Origin: Gimesia aquarii
Lineage (GTDB): Bacteria > Planctomycetota > Planctomycetia > Planctomycetales > Planctomycetaceae
Assembly: GCF_007748195.1 (NCBI RefSeq)
Contig: NZ_CP037920.1
Location: 7,126,062 to 7,190,061 of the forward strand
Direction: 5' to 3'
DNA: 64,000 nt
Position 1 is the first letter of the stretch. Each line of letters opens with the position of its first letter. The notes below the pieces were generated by a model. That model was not told the DNA's origin. It saw only the letters and a program-made list of their open reading frames with translations, and did not search any database. The position numbers and the translations under genes are program-made. Shown piece by piece: positions 38,754-48,148 of this stretch.

Positions 38754-40313
38754 TTATGAAAAAGTGCTCGTTTCTACTGTCTCTGTTTGAGGTGCTTTAT
38801 CAGGAAATATGATAGACACAGCAATGTAAAGTATGATAGAAAATGCAAACGTAATTAGAGTAAGGTGTGTTCCATTCACTCCTAATGAGAATTTTTCATT
38901 AATATATCCCACACAAGGCCCCATTGCCGAAAGACCCAGTAGCCCACCGAGAATCGCTGCTAGAGCCCCTGCCTGACTACCTCGTTTCCAATATAAGCCT
39001 CCCACTACTGTAGGAATGGCTCCTGAGAGATAAACGGTCCCTGTCACAGCAAGATAGCCCCACAAATCACTGCTGACTTCATACCAGAGCCCCCAAGTCA
39101 ACAACATCGCGCCAATGATGAAAATCGCAATTCGAGTTATCAAAATTCGAGAACGTTGGCTCATCGGTCCCGCAAGCGGTGCCACAATGTCCTGTGTAAT
39201 GACACCACTCCAGCAGAGCAAGTAGCTGTCGTGAGTCGACATAAAAGCGGCAATCATACCCGCCGTCACAAGTCCTAATAATCCTGTAGGTACTACTTTC
39301 GCCAGAAAGAGAGGCATGGCTGATAACGAAGTGATTGAGGCATTCGTCTTGACGGCTTCTTCAAATTCAGCGAACAGCGCCGGCTGTGAAGCAAAAAAAG
39401 CAAATGTGCCAATGCCCCAGAAAACAGGTAATGCACGTCTCGCTAAAAATGAAACTGAGCTTAAAGTATAAAGTTTCTGAGCAACTTCCGCACTCTGGCA
39501 GGAAAGTGTTCTGGCGGCACTAGTCGGCCATAGCATTGCTGCAGACCCAATGACGACTGTCATCTGGATGATCTCCAACCAGCCAATCCCCGGCCCTTTA
39601 CCGGAAGGGTTATGCGAATCAAAAGGATTAAAATAACCATTTTGTGTTGTCACAATTGCCGAGAAACCTTCCCAACCGATCGACCAGAATACAACCCCCG
39701 TGACAATCACCATACCAGTACCCAGAATCAAAAACTGAATCAGGTCGGTGATGACTACAGATACCATCCCCCCCAATACTGTGTAGAAGAGTACAAGCAA
39801 CAGCAGTCCGGTCATGATCAGTTTGAGTGACATTTCATCTTGCATTCCAGAAATTGCCGTCACAAATTGAGAACCCGCTTTCAAAAACAGCCCCATATTC
39901 AATACACCTGAAACGACCATGACCGTGGCACCTACAATTCGAACATGGGATGAATAGCGTTTCTCATAATATTCGGGAATTGTCATGATCGAAGAAGCAC
40001 GTAAGCGATAGACCACAAAACCGGTTATCCCAATGAGTAACACGGCCCCTGCTTCCAGAAATGCGAGATACAAAGAAGCATATTGCTTCATAAAACCAAG
40101 TTCCGCCATGTACATGACCGTGACTAATCCAAGTTCTGTCCCAGTCATTGTTGCCAGCGCGAGCCTAAGACGTAGTTTACGCCCCGCAACCAGATAATCA
40201 GAAAGATTACCGACGTAACGATTGGCCCACAAACCAATTACGATTGATGACAACAGGTAGCAAGCGACGATGGACCAATCAAACCAGGTGAAATTTGTAT
40301 CGTAAAGAGAAAT
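38754..40313 (-). CDS. Sodium:solute symporter, probable AUU start
   Basis: About 519 residues, 13 predicted membrane helices, SSS family (relatives of proline, pantothenate and sugar symporters). Family marks: SDYLVAGRKLRLRLALATMTGTELGLVTVMY, GGMVSVVITDLIQF, and AAFMSTHDSYLLCWSGVITQDI. An ATG/GTG/TTG start gives only TTG at 40253, inside the first membrane helix and without a ribosome-binding site. Upstream in frame the sequence continues (YDTNFTWFDWSIVACYLL), a proper N-terminus and first helix, back to an ATT at 40311-40313 lying 7 nt after GAAGGAG; an in-frame stop sits further up. I infer initiation at AUU. The solute is unknown. Confidence 0.82.
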   Translation of the reverse strand: MSLYDTNFTWFDWSIVACYLLSSIVIGLWANRYVGNLSDYLVAGRKLRLRLALATMTGTELGLVTVMYMAELGFMKQYASLYLAFLEAGAVLLIGITGFVVYRLRASSIMTIPEYYEKRYSSHVRIVGATVMVVSGVLNMGLFLKAGSQFVTAISGMQDEMSLKLIMTGLLLLVLFYTVLGGMVSVVITDLIQFLILGTGMVIVTGVVFWSIGWEGFSAIVTTQNGYFNPFDSHNPSGKGPGIGWLEIIQMTVVIGSAAMLWPTSAARTLSCQSAEVAQKLYTLSSVSFLARRALPVFWGIGTFAFFASQPALFAEFEEAVKTNASITSLSAMPLFLAKVVPTGLLGLVTAGMIAAFMSTHDSYLLCWSGVITQDIVAPLAGPMSQRSRILITRIAIFIIGAMLLTWGLWYEVSSDLWGYLAVTGTVYLSGAIPTVVGGLYWKRGSQAGALAAILGGLLGLSAMGPCVGYINEKFSLGVNGTHLTLITFAFSIILYIAVSIIFPDKAPQTETVETSTFS

Positions 40314-40516
40314 AACAGGTCTCCTTCGGTCATCGTTTCAGGCAAGAAAATCGGGACTTCACGTAAATCAGCTGAAAGGTTTCATTTGTCAGCGGTTGCA
40401 ATCGATGCTGATTCGTTTTACCATATGTCGCTTCGCAAATCGTCACGGGGGTTCACCTTTTGACCAGTATGCTGGATTCAGCTCATCTTGCGAAAGTTAC
40501 ACCACTATGCCAGTTT

Positions 40517-40548
40517 TGACAGTCAATTTCCATAGTAACCGACTGTCA
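40517..40548. promoter_or_regulatory. Perfect inverted repeat TGACAGTC-N16-GACTGTCA
   Basis: Two 8-bp arms (40517-40524 and 40541-40548) spaced 16 bp, 36 bp before the small-basic-protein start and between divergent genes. It may be a dimeric operator or a leader hairpin. No regulator can be named. Confidence 0.5.
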
Positions 40549-40583
40549 TCGAAATAACATCTTAAGTAAGAGGGGATGACACC

Positions 40584-40790
40584 GTGTCACTCGACAAAAG
40601 TTTGAAGAGTAAAAGTTCGCTGGTACGTGCACGCAACGTACTGAAGCGCGCAGAGCGAATTGAAAAATTAAAGTTCGAAGACCGTTGGGCCGAAGGTCAA
40701 TGTGCCCTCGGTTTACCTAAAGTTCGTGTTGAAAAAATTTCTATTGGAAAGAAGAAGAAAAAGAAGAAAGAAGAAGATTCAGACGATTAG
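40584..40790 (+). CDS. Small basic protein characteristic of the PVC superphylum
   Basis: 68 residues, GTG start with GAGGGG upstream. It opens with MSLDKSLKSKSSLVRARNVLKRAERI, the conserved core of the short basic protein found across Planctomycetes, Verrucomicrobia and Chlamydiae and described as a signature protein of that group with RNA-binding or ribosome-associated properties. GLPKVRVEKI follows, then a seven-lysine run (54-60) and an acidic EEDSDD end. It has the length and charge of the family. It stands between the divergent symporter and the GH3 gene, with a structured element after it. Confidence 0.88.
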   Translation: MSLDKSLKSKSSLVRARNVLKRAERIEKLKFEDRWAEGQCALGLPKVRVEKISIGKKKKKKKEEDSDD

Positions 40791-40792
40791 TC

Positions 40793-40850
40793 ACTTGGTT
40801 TACTGGTGGAAAGAGAGTTGTCATATAGTTGACACTCTCCTCTACCAAGT
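40793..40850 (+). terminator. Structured hairpin after the small basic protein gene
   Basis: An outer 7-bp stem (40793-40799 with 40844-40850) encloses an inner stem-loop (40813-40818 with 40834-40839, then 40820-40823 with 40830-40833, one bulged T). The T tail is weak (CGATTTTC). It lies 2 bp after the stop and ends 38 bp before the GH3 start, so it may attenuate read-through or stabilise the short message. Confidence 0.65.
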
Positions 40851-40888
40851 CGATTTTCAGAGTAGTCATATTCACCGGGGAGCAAGGA

Positions 40889-42577
40889 ATGCATGCCCTG
40901 TATCTGCTACGAGCTGCTGGAGGCACATTCACGCGACGCCGCTATCGTCGCGCAGCAAATTCCTTTCTTTCTCTAACCAATAACTGTCGACAAGTTCAGC
41001 AGCAAACGCTTCATCGAATTTTGAGCTTGAATGCCGACAGTGATTTCAGTCGCCAATGGAAGCTGAACGAAGCCTGCACCATTGAAGAGTTTCAGTCTCG
41101 CTTCCCGGTCTCTGATTATGAACGCTTTCGCCCGTTTATCGATCGGGTCAAAAACGGAGAGACCTCTGCATTGCTGGGAGCAGCCAATCGCCTGTTGATG
41201 TTTACTCTGAGTAGCGGAACGACCTCGGATTCCAAATTTATTCCGATTACCGAACCATTCCTCAAAGATTATCGCCAAGGCTGGCAGAACTGGGGTATCC
41301 TCGCTTACAACGACTACCCAAAATTAAAATATCAAAACATTGTCCAACTCTCCAGCAATTTTGATAAGTTTCGAACCCCCGGTGGAACCCCCTGTGGTAA
41401 TATCAGTGGACTGGTTGCTGCGATGCAAAGTCGGGTTGTGAAGTTGCTTTACACTGTACCCAGTGAAGTTTCACAAATTGATGAGGCGCACCTTAAATAT
41501 TACACGGCGATCCGCTTATCGCTGGCTGACCCTTACGTAGGTATGGTTACCACAGCTAATCCCAGCACACTATTACACATGGCGCAATTCGCGGACCTAC
41601 ATCGAGAGTCGCTCATTCGCGATATCTTCGATGGAACACTGACAGGTGCAGAAGAACTCGACTCAGAGATATACCGAAAACTGAAGCCTCGTTTTAGCCG
41701 CAAAAAGAAACAGCGTGCACGGCAACTGACAAGAATCATCGAACGTACAGGACATCTTTACCCACGTGATTTCTGGCCTGATCTTTCTTTACTTGCTGTT
41801 TGGATGGGGGGGAGTGCTGGTGCATATCTATCACAACTCACCCCTTACTATGGCAATCTACCGATCCGTGATCATGGGCTCTCGGCCAGCGAAGGTCGTA
41901 TGACGATTCCTCTTGAATCAGGAATTTCCACCGGAGTATTGGACATTACCTCTCATTTTTTTGAATTCGTACCAGAAGCAGAAGATCCGCTAACCTCAAC
42001 TAATGTCTTAACAGCCGATCAACTTCAAGCGGGTCAGAATTACTTTATTTTACTGACCACACCATCGGGCCTGTATCGTTATCATATCTGCGATGTCGTC
42101 CGTTGTACCGGGTTTTATCAAACGACACCAATGCTCGAATTTCTCCATAAGGGGGCGCATATTTCTAATCTGACGGGAGAAAAAATCACAGAATCACAAG
42201 TCGTCGACTCTGTCCGAAAAGCAATTCAAAATACGTCACTCGAAATCGGTCAATATTCCTTTATCCCCAAGTGGGACAAACCACCTCACTACCAATTGCT
42301 CGTCGAAGAATCAGTTTCCCTCTCGACCACAAAATTCCCAGATCTTCTAGAGCAAATTGATACACTGCTTCAAGAGGCCAATTGTGAATACGAAGAAAAA
42401 CGTCAATCAGGCCGCCTTGCTCCACCAGAACTTTGCTCACTCCCTAAAGGAACCTGGAATCGTTTCGCTGAGGAACGACAGAAAAAACTGGGAGGCAGTA
42501 TCGAACAGTACAAACATCCCTGCCTGATACCGGAGCTGGACCATGCGGATCAAATTGTAGCGCAATTTTCAGGCTGA
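40889..42577 (+). CDS. GH3-family acyl-acid amido synthetase-like protein
   Basis: 562 residues. Plant GH3 enzymes adenylate carboxylic acids (auxin, jasmonate) and join them to amino acids; bacterial members exist but are little studied. Visible motifs: ATP-binding FTLSSGTTSDSKFIPIT (about residues 108-125), LLAVWMGGSAGAYL, LSASEGRMTIPLESG, and FILLTTPSGLYRYHICDVVRCTGFY, the adenylation A8-like loop; the C-terminal lid carries ISNLTGEKITESQV. The N-terminus (MHALYLLRAAGG) starts at the ATG after GGGGAG; a 20-residue upstream extension is unlikely. The acid substrate is unknown. Confidence 0.88.
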   Translation: MHALYLLRAAGGTFTRRRYRRAANSFLSLTNNCRQVQQQTLHRILSLNADSDFSRQWKLNEACTIEEFQSRFPVSDYERFRPFIDRVKNGETSALLGAANRLLMFTLSSGTTSDSKFIPITEPFLKDYRQGWQNWGILAYNDYPKLKYQNIVQLSSNFDKFRTPGGTPCGNISGLVAAMQSRVVKLLYTVPSEVSQIDEAHLKYYTAIRLSLADPYVGMVTTANPSTLLHMAQFADLHRESLIRDIFDGTLTGAEELDSEIYRKLKPRFSRKKKQRARQLTRIIERTGHLYPRDFWPDLSLLAVWMGGSAGAYLSQLTPYYGNLPIRDHGLSASEGRMTIPLESGISTGVLDITSHFFEFVPEAEDPLTSTNVLTADQLQAGQNYFILLTTPSGLYRYHICDVVRCTGFYQTTPMLEFLHKGAHISNLTGEKITESQVVDSVRKAIQNTSLEIGQYSFIPKWDKPPHYQLLVEESVSLSTTKFPDLLEQIDTLLQEANCEYEEKRQSGRLAPPELCSLPKGTWNRFAEERQKKLGGSIEQYKHPCLIPELDHADQIVAQFSG

Positions 42578-42603
42578 CTCATACCGAATGGTTAGTTTGG
42601 AAT

Positions 42604-44097
42604 TCATTCATCCGCGCGAAAAGTAAACAGATCTGCATTCAGCAGAAGAAATTCCAGCCGAATAATTTGTCCCTTGAGAGAACCGATGGACTGCTTTTTC
42701 CAATGGATTTCGTGACGAACATTGTCAGAATTACATGGGACACAGTCATCGTAGTCGAATCCATCCAGCACTCTCCGTTTTGCATCAGAGACACGGACTT
42801 TGATTTCTCCCTGACTCGCATTCGCATTAAGAATCAGTTTCTCTCCTCGCCAATTGATCTTACGGGTAATTATCACTCCACCATCACGCGGACCATGTAA
42901 TGAAATCAAACGTTCTTTTTTAGTAGTCGCCAAGCCGATACCCGGCTTTCGATCGCTTGAATCACCATGTGGACCATCAAAAGCGGCATAATAAAACCAC
43001 CATTCATCACCGACTTCGATCCAATGGTTTCCAAACACCATTCCATCATCCCAACTATCTTCTTTTCCAAGTGCAATCAGTTGCGGACGGGAAGCAAGTC
43101 TCTCGAATTGAACGCCATCTCTACTGAAAGCAAGCTCGGTGACAATATCTGTGTTCATTTTGAATGGCCATAAAGCGCCCCAGAAGATGCCCGCATGATA
43201 ACGAACGGGCATTCCATAAAAAAAATTGAATTGATTCGAATTATCAAGTTCGTCCGGAACCAGAATATTCTGGGGTTCGGTGGCCCACTCTTCCCAGATT
43301 GATGGTCCTGTCATCCTTGCGACGCGCCGTGACGCTCCTGTGTCGAGAATAGAACCTTTAAAAGTACGGTAAATATGTTTCGCTCGGCAATACATTACAT
43401 ATTGCCTGGAAATGGGATCATAGACGATGCTATTCAGCGTATCGCTATGTAGTTCTGCCAAGAGCGAGTCGCTTGATTTGTCCCAATGAACACCGTCGTG
43501 TGAACCTACTACACGAATCCCATTCATCCCTTTACCGGCTCCTCCAGTGTGGTAGGACATCAGGTAACGATACCCTTTTCTTTCCCCTTCGGGTATATCA
43601 AGTAGACATGGTCCACTGGCACGTTTGTCGGTAATGCCTTTCCAGACAATATTGTTGTCTTTGGTCCCATTCCAATTTAGTAAGCCCAGCCTGGGACGAT
43701 TCCAGGTTAAACCATCTTTGGACTCTGCGTAGGCAATCGCATAATTCGAGCCGATGAATTTTCCTTGCTCATCTAGCTTCGGGGCATGGGTCTGATACCA
43801 CATCTGAAACCGTCCGGTTTGTGAATCACGGCGAACATTGACATAGCCACCTTCACCGGAAATGAGTGGATTCATGCCATGCTTTTTTGGCGCATGAAAA
43901 ATGCGTTCCATCGATTGCTGTTTGTATTTCAAAGCATAATAATTATCGACAATGTAACCGTCGAAAACAAATTGGGGCACGGTGCCAATTTCAATCGGTT
44001 CAGTTGGCAGAGTACGCGATTCTGCCGAGAGTAAATTTTGTAGAGAGAAAGTGACGAGAGAACTAAGTATTAAAGCGATAGCGATACGGTAAGTCAT
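42604..44097 (-). CDS. Secreted GH32/GH43-like five-bladed propeller protein
   Basis: 497 residues with a signal peptide (~1-25). The body has repeated propeller-blade features: GRFQMWYQTH, YAESKDGLTWNRP, VVGSHDGVHWD, ISRQYVMYCR and ELAFSRDGVQFERL, the S/E-x-D-G-x-x-W/F pattern of GH32, GH43 and GH130-like folds. Glu/Asp acids in FVFDGYIVDN and SWDDGMVFG are candidate catalytic or metal residues. A C-terminal beta-sandwich (~400-495) follows, with GEKLILNANASQGEIKVRV. It is probably a periplasmic or secreted glycosidase; the bond is unknown. Confidence 0.75.
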   Translation of the reverse strand: MTYRIAIALILSSLVTFSLQNLLSAESRTLPTEPIEIGTVPQFVFDGYIVDNYYALKYKQQSMERIFHAPKKHGMNPLISGEGGYVNVRRDSQTGRFQMWYQTHAPKLDEQGKFIGSNYAIAYAESKDGLTWNRPRLGLLNWNGTKDNNIVWKGITDKRASGPCLLDIPEGERKGYRYLMSYHTGGAGKGMNGIRVVGSHDGVHWDKSSDSLLAELHSDTLNSIVYDPISRQYVMYCRAKHIYRTFKGSILDTGASRRVARMTGPSIWEEWATEPQNILVPDELDNSNQFNFFYGMPVRYHAGIFWGALWPFKMNTDIVTELAFSRDGVQFERLASRPQLIALGKEDSWDDGMVFGNHWIEVGDEWWFYYAAFDGPHGDSSDRKPGIGLATTKKERLISLHGPRDGGVIITRKINWRGEKLILNANASQGEIKVRVSDAKRRVLDGFDYDDCVPCNSDNVRHEIHWKKQSIGSLKGQIIRLEFLLLNADLFTFRADE

Positions 44098-44332
44098 TAT
44101 CCAATACTCCCTCTGTTCGCTGTTTCAGGATAATAATGGGCATTCCCCTGACAGGCTCTATTTCGTATGGCCGAATCGATCGTAGCCGGGAATGACTTCG
44201 TATTCAACAAATCATTCTGATTTTCATATACGCCAACACGGATTTAACCCCGAAAATAGTATTGAACAACCACCAAGTGCGCAACGGCATCAGTACTTAG
44301 AGTCGTTCATGAAATTTCACTTTCAGAACCTG

Positions 44333-47300
44333 CTACTTAAAAACCGGTTGACTACTTCGTAGAAATCCAAATAAATCACGCAGGTCCTGGTCACTTAGTT
44401 TGTCAAGCAGACCTTCGGGCATGAGTGACTTGGGCTGCTTGATCATCTCATCGATATTTTCCCGTTTAATCGTCACATTTTGACCATCGGCACCACGAAT
44501 CACAACAATCTGTTTATCCTGGTCAAACAAGAACCCAGAAACCACCAAACCATCTTCGGTAATCACAAGATATGTTTCGTAGCCTTCGCGAATTTCTGCA
44601 CTCGGATTGATGATATGCATCAGCATGCGTAAAGAATCATCACGTTTATATTGAGTCAGTTCAGGCCCCACTCGTTTGCCTTCACCAAACAAAATATGGC
44701 ACTTTGCACAATTTTTTTGATAGAGCTCTTTTCCATGATAGACATCACTCTTCTCTGTTTTCAGTAAATTTGAAATCCGGGCGATGTTGGCCTGCATCTG
44801 TTGATTGGAAGCACCCTGCACTTCTTTCCAATGCTTGGCTACCAAGGCAGCAATTTGCTGATCTTGATGAATCGTCATCTTACGAACTATATCTATAGGA
44901 ATTGCCTTAGACTCGATTTGTCCTGCTTCGATCGCTTTCAGAAATGCGTGCGTCCAGTCTTTTCGACTCACGAGTGTGTTCTGAGCGACTTCTAGCACGT
45001 CCGCGGTGATCGCAGAATAACGTTCGAGGATTGTCAGAGCGACTTGGGGTTGATTAAATTTTTGTAAAGCAACTAATAAACCGGTCTGCAGTCCTGCATC
45101 GTTTGTTGTACTTAACAATTTCAGCATCGGGCGAAGCGCTTGAGGTTCCTGTAATTCGCCGAGCACTTGAATGTATTCGATGAGCTGTCCTCGGTTCTTA
45201 CCGGTAGACTTTAATGCCTCTAAAGCAATCTGCAAAGCTTGTTTGTTTCCCAATCGCATTTGCAAAGTCGTAGAGCCACCGCCGGCATTAGCGAGTGCTT
45301 GCACCAGTGCTTCAGGCAAACCGGCTAAAGACTGCCCTTTGAACGAACTTTCAAAACCTGTCATCAATGCTTTTCTGGATACAGAATCAGGGGCCAATTC
45401 GAATAGCCTCGCGCAAGTGATCAGATCGGTGCGGGTACCAGCAGTAGCATAACGCCGAATCAATCGCTCCAGAATTGTCGATTGTACCAGTGGTTGTTTC
45501 CAGAATTCTTGATTTTTGAACAATACTATCACTTGATCACGGTCAGACACAGCCTTGGATTCAAGTGCCCACCAGACCATTAAAGGTTGATGCGGATCGC
45601 TGATGTCTTCTTGATAACGTACCAAGGCATCTACCACTGGTAGACAGACATCCGCAGGCAATCGTCGGACAGTTGCCGCCAGCTGACCACGCACTTCTGC
45701 ATTGGGTTCCTGAGTCGCTAATTCGACAAGTTTCTGCCGCATGTTGGTGGAGACGACCATATCATCGCCAAGGAGTCGTACGGTCCAGAAACGTACCATT
45801 GGATTGTCATGCTTTAAAGTTCCTTCGGCGATTGTCTCGTCAAATCCCTGAGATAGATTCAATGCCCAAAATGCTTCTAACGCAAGTTGTCCCTCGTCCT
45901 CCTTGATCCATTGTTTGAGAATGGGAAGCACTGACTGATCTTTGCGGTCTCCAATGAGCCTTAGCGCCGTGCGTCGATGCCATTCATTGGGATGCTTCAG
46001 TAGTTCAAGCAAATCACGCGTTGTTTTTTTACTGAGATCTTCAACTTTCCGAGGCTTGGCATTCTTTGCCTTGAAGCGATAGATACGTCCGGAGTTTGGA
46101 TCGACTTGTCCTTGATAGTGTTGGCCGTGTGCGATGAATTCTTCGTAAAAGTCAGCCACATAGACTGCACCATCAGGACCGACTTTAATTTCAACAGGTC
46201 GGAAACCAAAATCCGTGCTACGCAACGGGAAGCCGATATCTTCCGTCTGAAAAGAAGAACCCAACGGTTCAATTTTGGAAAATACCAGATATTGATGAAG
46301 CGGGTCGACGGACAATAGCTTGCCAAGATACTGTTCTGGGAGAGTGTCCCCTTCATATTTAACAAGTGCATGACTAAACCGGGGTGTCGCTGAATGCTTC
46401 ATGTATGGCAATAAACCGAACGCATAGGGATTACTGACATCGCCGTATTTTCGTTCGGTTCCTTTTTCATAATATCCACCTTGCACATAATAAAAACCAC
46501 GAGTGCCCCCTCCGTTGTGACCAGAGTAAACGCGCCCTTCTGCATCAACTTCGAGACCAAAGGCATTTCCTCCTCCCTCAGCAAAAAGTTCGTAACGCTT
46601 TGTCTCGGGATGATAGCGCCAAATCGCCGGTCCTTCACAGTAAATTGATTTTGATTTGGGCTTATCGCTGTTTTTTAAATGAGAAACGACGTTACTTCCC
46701 TGCACCATGTAGAGCCAGCCATCAGGCCCCCACTGCAGACTATTCGGAGCCGAATGAGTATCGGAAATTCCAAACCCCCTTAAATGTACTTCCGGGTCGG
46801 CATCAGGAATATCATCATTATTTTTATCCGGATAAAACATAAGATAAGGTGGGTTTAGCACCCACACACCACCCCGCCCTTTGACTACGGAAGTGGCGAT
46901 ATTCAAATTTCCCGCGAATACTTTATGCTCATCGAATTTACCATCGCCGTTCGTATCTTCATGAATCGTAATCCGATCATTACCGGGAAAATGATTAGGT
47001 GGCGGTGGAGGAACCTGATCGAATTCCATCCGATAATATTTATTGCGGCTCAATACTTTTAAACCCGCGGGATAGGGATATTGACGATATTGTACGACCC
47101 ACATGCGACCTCGTTCATCGAAGCTCATAAACAGTGGTTGTCCAATCATTGGTTCTGTCAGTAGCTGCTCGACAACCATATCACCGTCGGTTTCAAATAA
47201 CTCCATTGATTTTTCGGGAGCCAATCTTCGACCCGGAGAAAGTTTGGTAGAACGTTTTAGAGTAGAAGTCGCCGGTGTGAATTCATCGAAAGCGGCTGCA

Positions 47301-47860
47301 TTCGGTTTCGTTTCCAATCCTGCAATCGCCCATTTTTGATTGTCGCCTGGTAAAAATTCCCATTTCCCTTTGAGAACACATTCCAGAAAGTAACCGGCTA
47401 GAATCGGAGGCACACCGCGAAAACCGCCAGGACCATTCTGGTTATAGACGCGAATGGCAATCGTATTGTATTGCCCTATTTTCAATGTTCCTGGCGGAAC
47501 CTTATAGCGTTGATAGTTTTCATAACCACTCTCGAACTGCGGTGGAAAACTTCCAATTTGGCCGATGCGTGTCCCATTAATATAGACTTCATGTGCATCC
47601 GCTAATTTCTCAATCGAAAGTGTTACCGAATCGCGCCAGAGCGGACGTGCGGTCATATCAGCCCAGTTTTTGGGAACTTTGACATAACAGCGATACCAGG
47701 CAAAACCATCCAGGTCTGAAAATTTCCCGTCTGCTTGCGCTTCCCAGGTACCGGGGACCTGAATCAATGTCGGTGTGCTGTTAGAATCAGCGGCCAAAAG
47801 CACATTGGAATTAAAAACGTGAATTAAGGTAAAAAATACGATCAGACAAAAAGATCTCAT
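44333..47860 (-). CDS. PVC-type membrane-bound dehydrogenase/cytochrome c protein with N-terminal jelly-roll domain
   Basis: 1175 residues. Paralogue of 19833-22835: propeller (FDERGRMWVVQYRQYPYPAGL, ITIHEDTNGDGKFD, GGVWVLNPPYLMFYPDKN, EIKVGPDGAVYVADFYEE), HEAT-like repeats and a C-terminal cytochrome c with CAKCH about 120 residues from the end. It adds ~150 residues after the signal peptide that resemble a GH2-type sugar-binding jelly roll (VPGTWEAQ, WYRCYVKVPKNW, AHEVYINGTRIGQIG, NTIAIRVYNQNGPGGF), so it may bind a glycan. I place the start at 47860: GGAG spans 47873-47870, overlapping the ATG at 47875, and lies 9 nt before it. Electron transfer in the periplasm is presumed. Confidence 0.87.
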   Translation of the reverse strand: MRSFCLIVFFTLIHVFNSNVLLAADSNSTPTLIQVPGTWEAQADGKFSDLDGFAWYRCYVKVPKNWADMTARPLWRDSVTLSIEKLADAHEVYINGTRIGQIGSFPPQFESGYENYQRYKVPPGTLKIGQYNTIAIRVYNQNGPGGFRGVPPILAGYFLECVLKGKWEFLPGDNQKWAIAGLETKPNAAAFDEFTPATSTLKRSTKLSPGRRLAPEKSMELFETDGDMVVEQLLTEPMIGQPLFMSFDERGRMWVVQYRQYPYPAGLKVLSRNKYYRMEFDQVPPPPPNHFPGNDRITIHEDTNGDGKFDEHKVFAGNLNIATSVVKGRGGVWVLNPPYLMFYPDKNNDDIPDADPEVHLRGFGISDTHSAPNSLQWGPDGWLYMVQGSNVVSHLKNSDKPKSKSIYCEGPAIWRYHPETKRYELFAEGGGNAFGLEVDAEGRVYSGHNGGGTRGFYYVQGGYYEKGTERKYGDVSNPYAFGLLPYMKHSATPRFSHALVKYEGDTLPEQYLGKLLSVDPLHQYLVFSKIEPLGSSFQTEDIGFPLRSTDFGFRPVEIKVGPDGAVYVADFYEEFIAHGQHYQGQVDPNSGRIYRFKAKNAKPRKVEDLSKKTTRDLLELLKHPNEWHRRTALRLIGDRKDQSVLPILKQWIKEDEGQLALEAFWALNLSQGFDETIAEGTLKHDNPMVRFWTVRLLGDDMVVSTNMRQKLVELATQEPNAEVRGQLAATVRRLPADVCLPVVDALVRYQEDISDPHQPLMVWWALESKAVSDRDQVIVLFKNQEFWKQPLVQSTILERLIRRYATAGTRTDLITCARLFELAPDSVSRKALMTGFESSFKGQSLAGLPEALVQALANAGGGSTTLQMRLGNKQALQIALEALKSTGKNRGQLIEYIQVLGELQEPQALRPMLKLLSTTNDAGLQTGLLVALQKFNQPQVALTILERYSAITADVLEVAQNTLVSRKDWTHAFLKAIEAGQIESKAIPIDIVRKMTIHQDQQIAALVAKHWKEVQGASNQQMQANIARISNLLKTEKSDVYHGKELYQKNCAKCHILFGEGKRVGPELTQYKRDDSLRMLMHIINPSAEIREGYETYLVITEDGLVVSGFLFDQDKQIVVIRGADGQNVTIKRENIDEMIKQPKSLMPEGLLDKLSDQDLRDLFGFLRSSQPVFK

Positions 47861-48148
47861 CAAAAAATACTCCATGGAAGCGCTCTTAAGCTATTCGAAA
47901 CTCTTTAATTTCGAATTATTTAGTTTTGTTAATCTATTTGAGCAAGCAGCGGGACTGAATTCAATCTCGATTGAGTCAACTCTGTCATTTTGAGCGTGAT
48001 TTGCGTGAGTTTTATTGATTATCATACGCGGAAGTAGCGGATTCTGTGGAGTGAAAGCTGAATTGAATTCAAATTGGCCTTACCATAGATTCATCAGCAT
48101 ATTTTAGATTGACCTCATCTGTATGCTTTCGGTGAAAATCAAAAACTC

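Noticed and set aside
40515-40545. A sigma-70 promoter using TTGACA near 40517
   Set aside because: No -10 hexamer at 16-18 bp; the hexamer is better explained as part of the inverted repeat.
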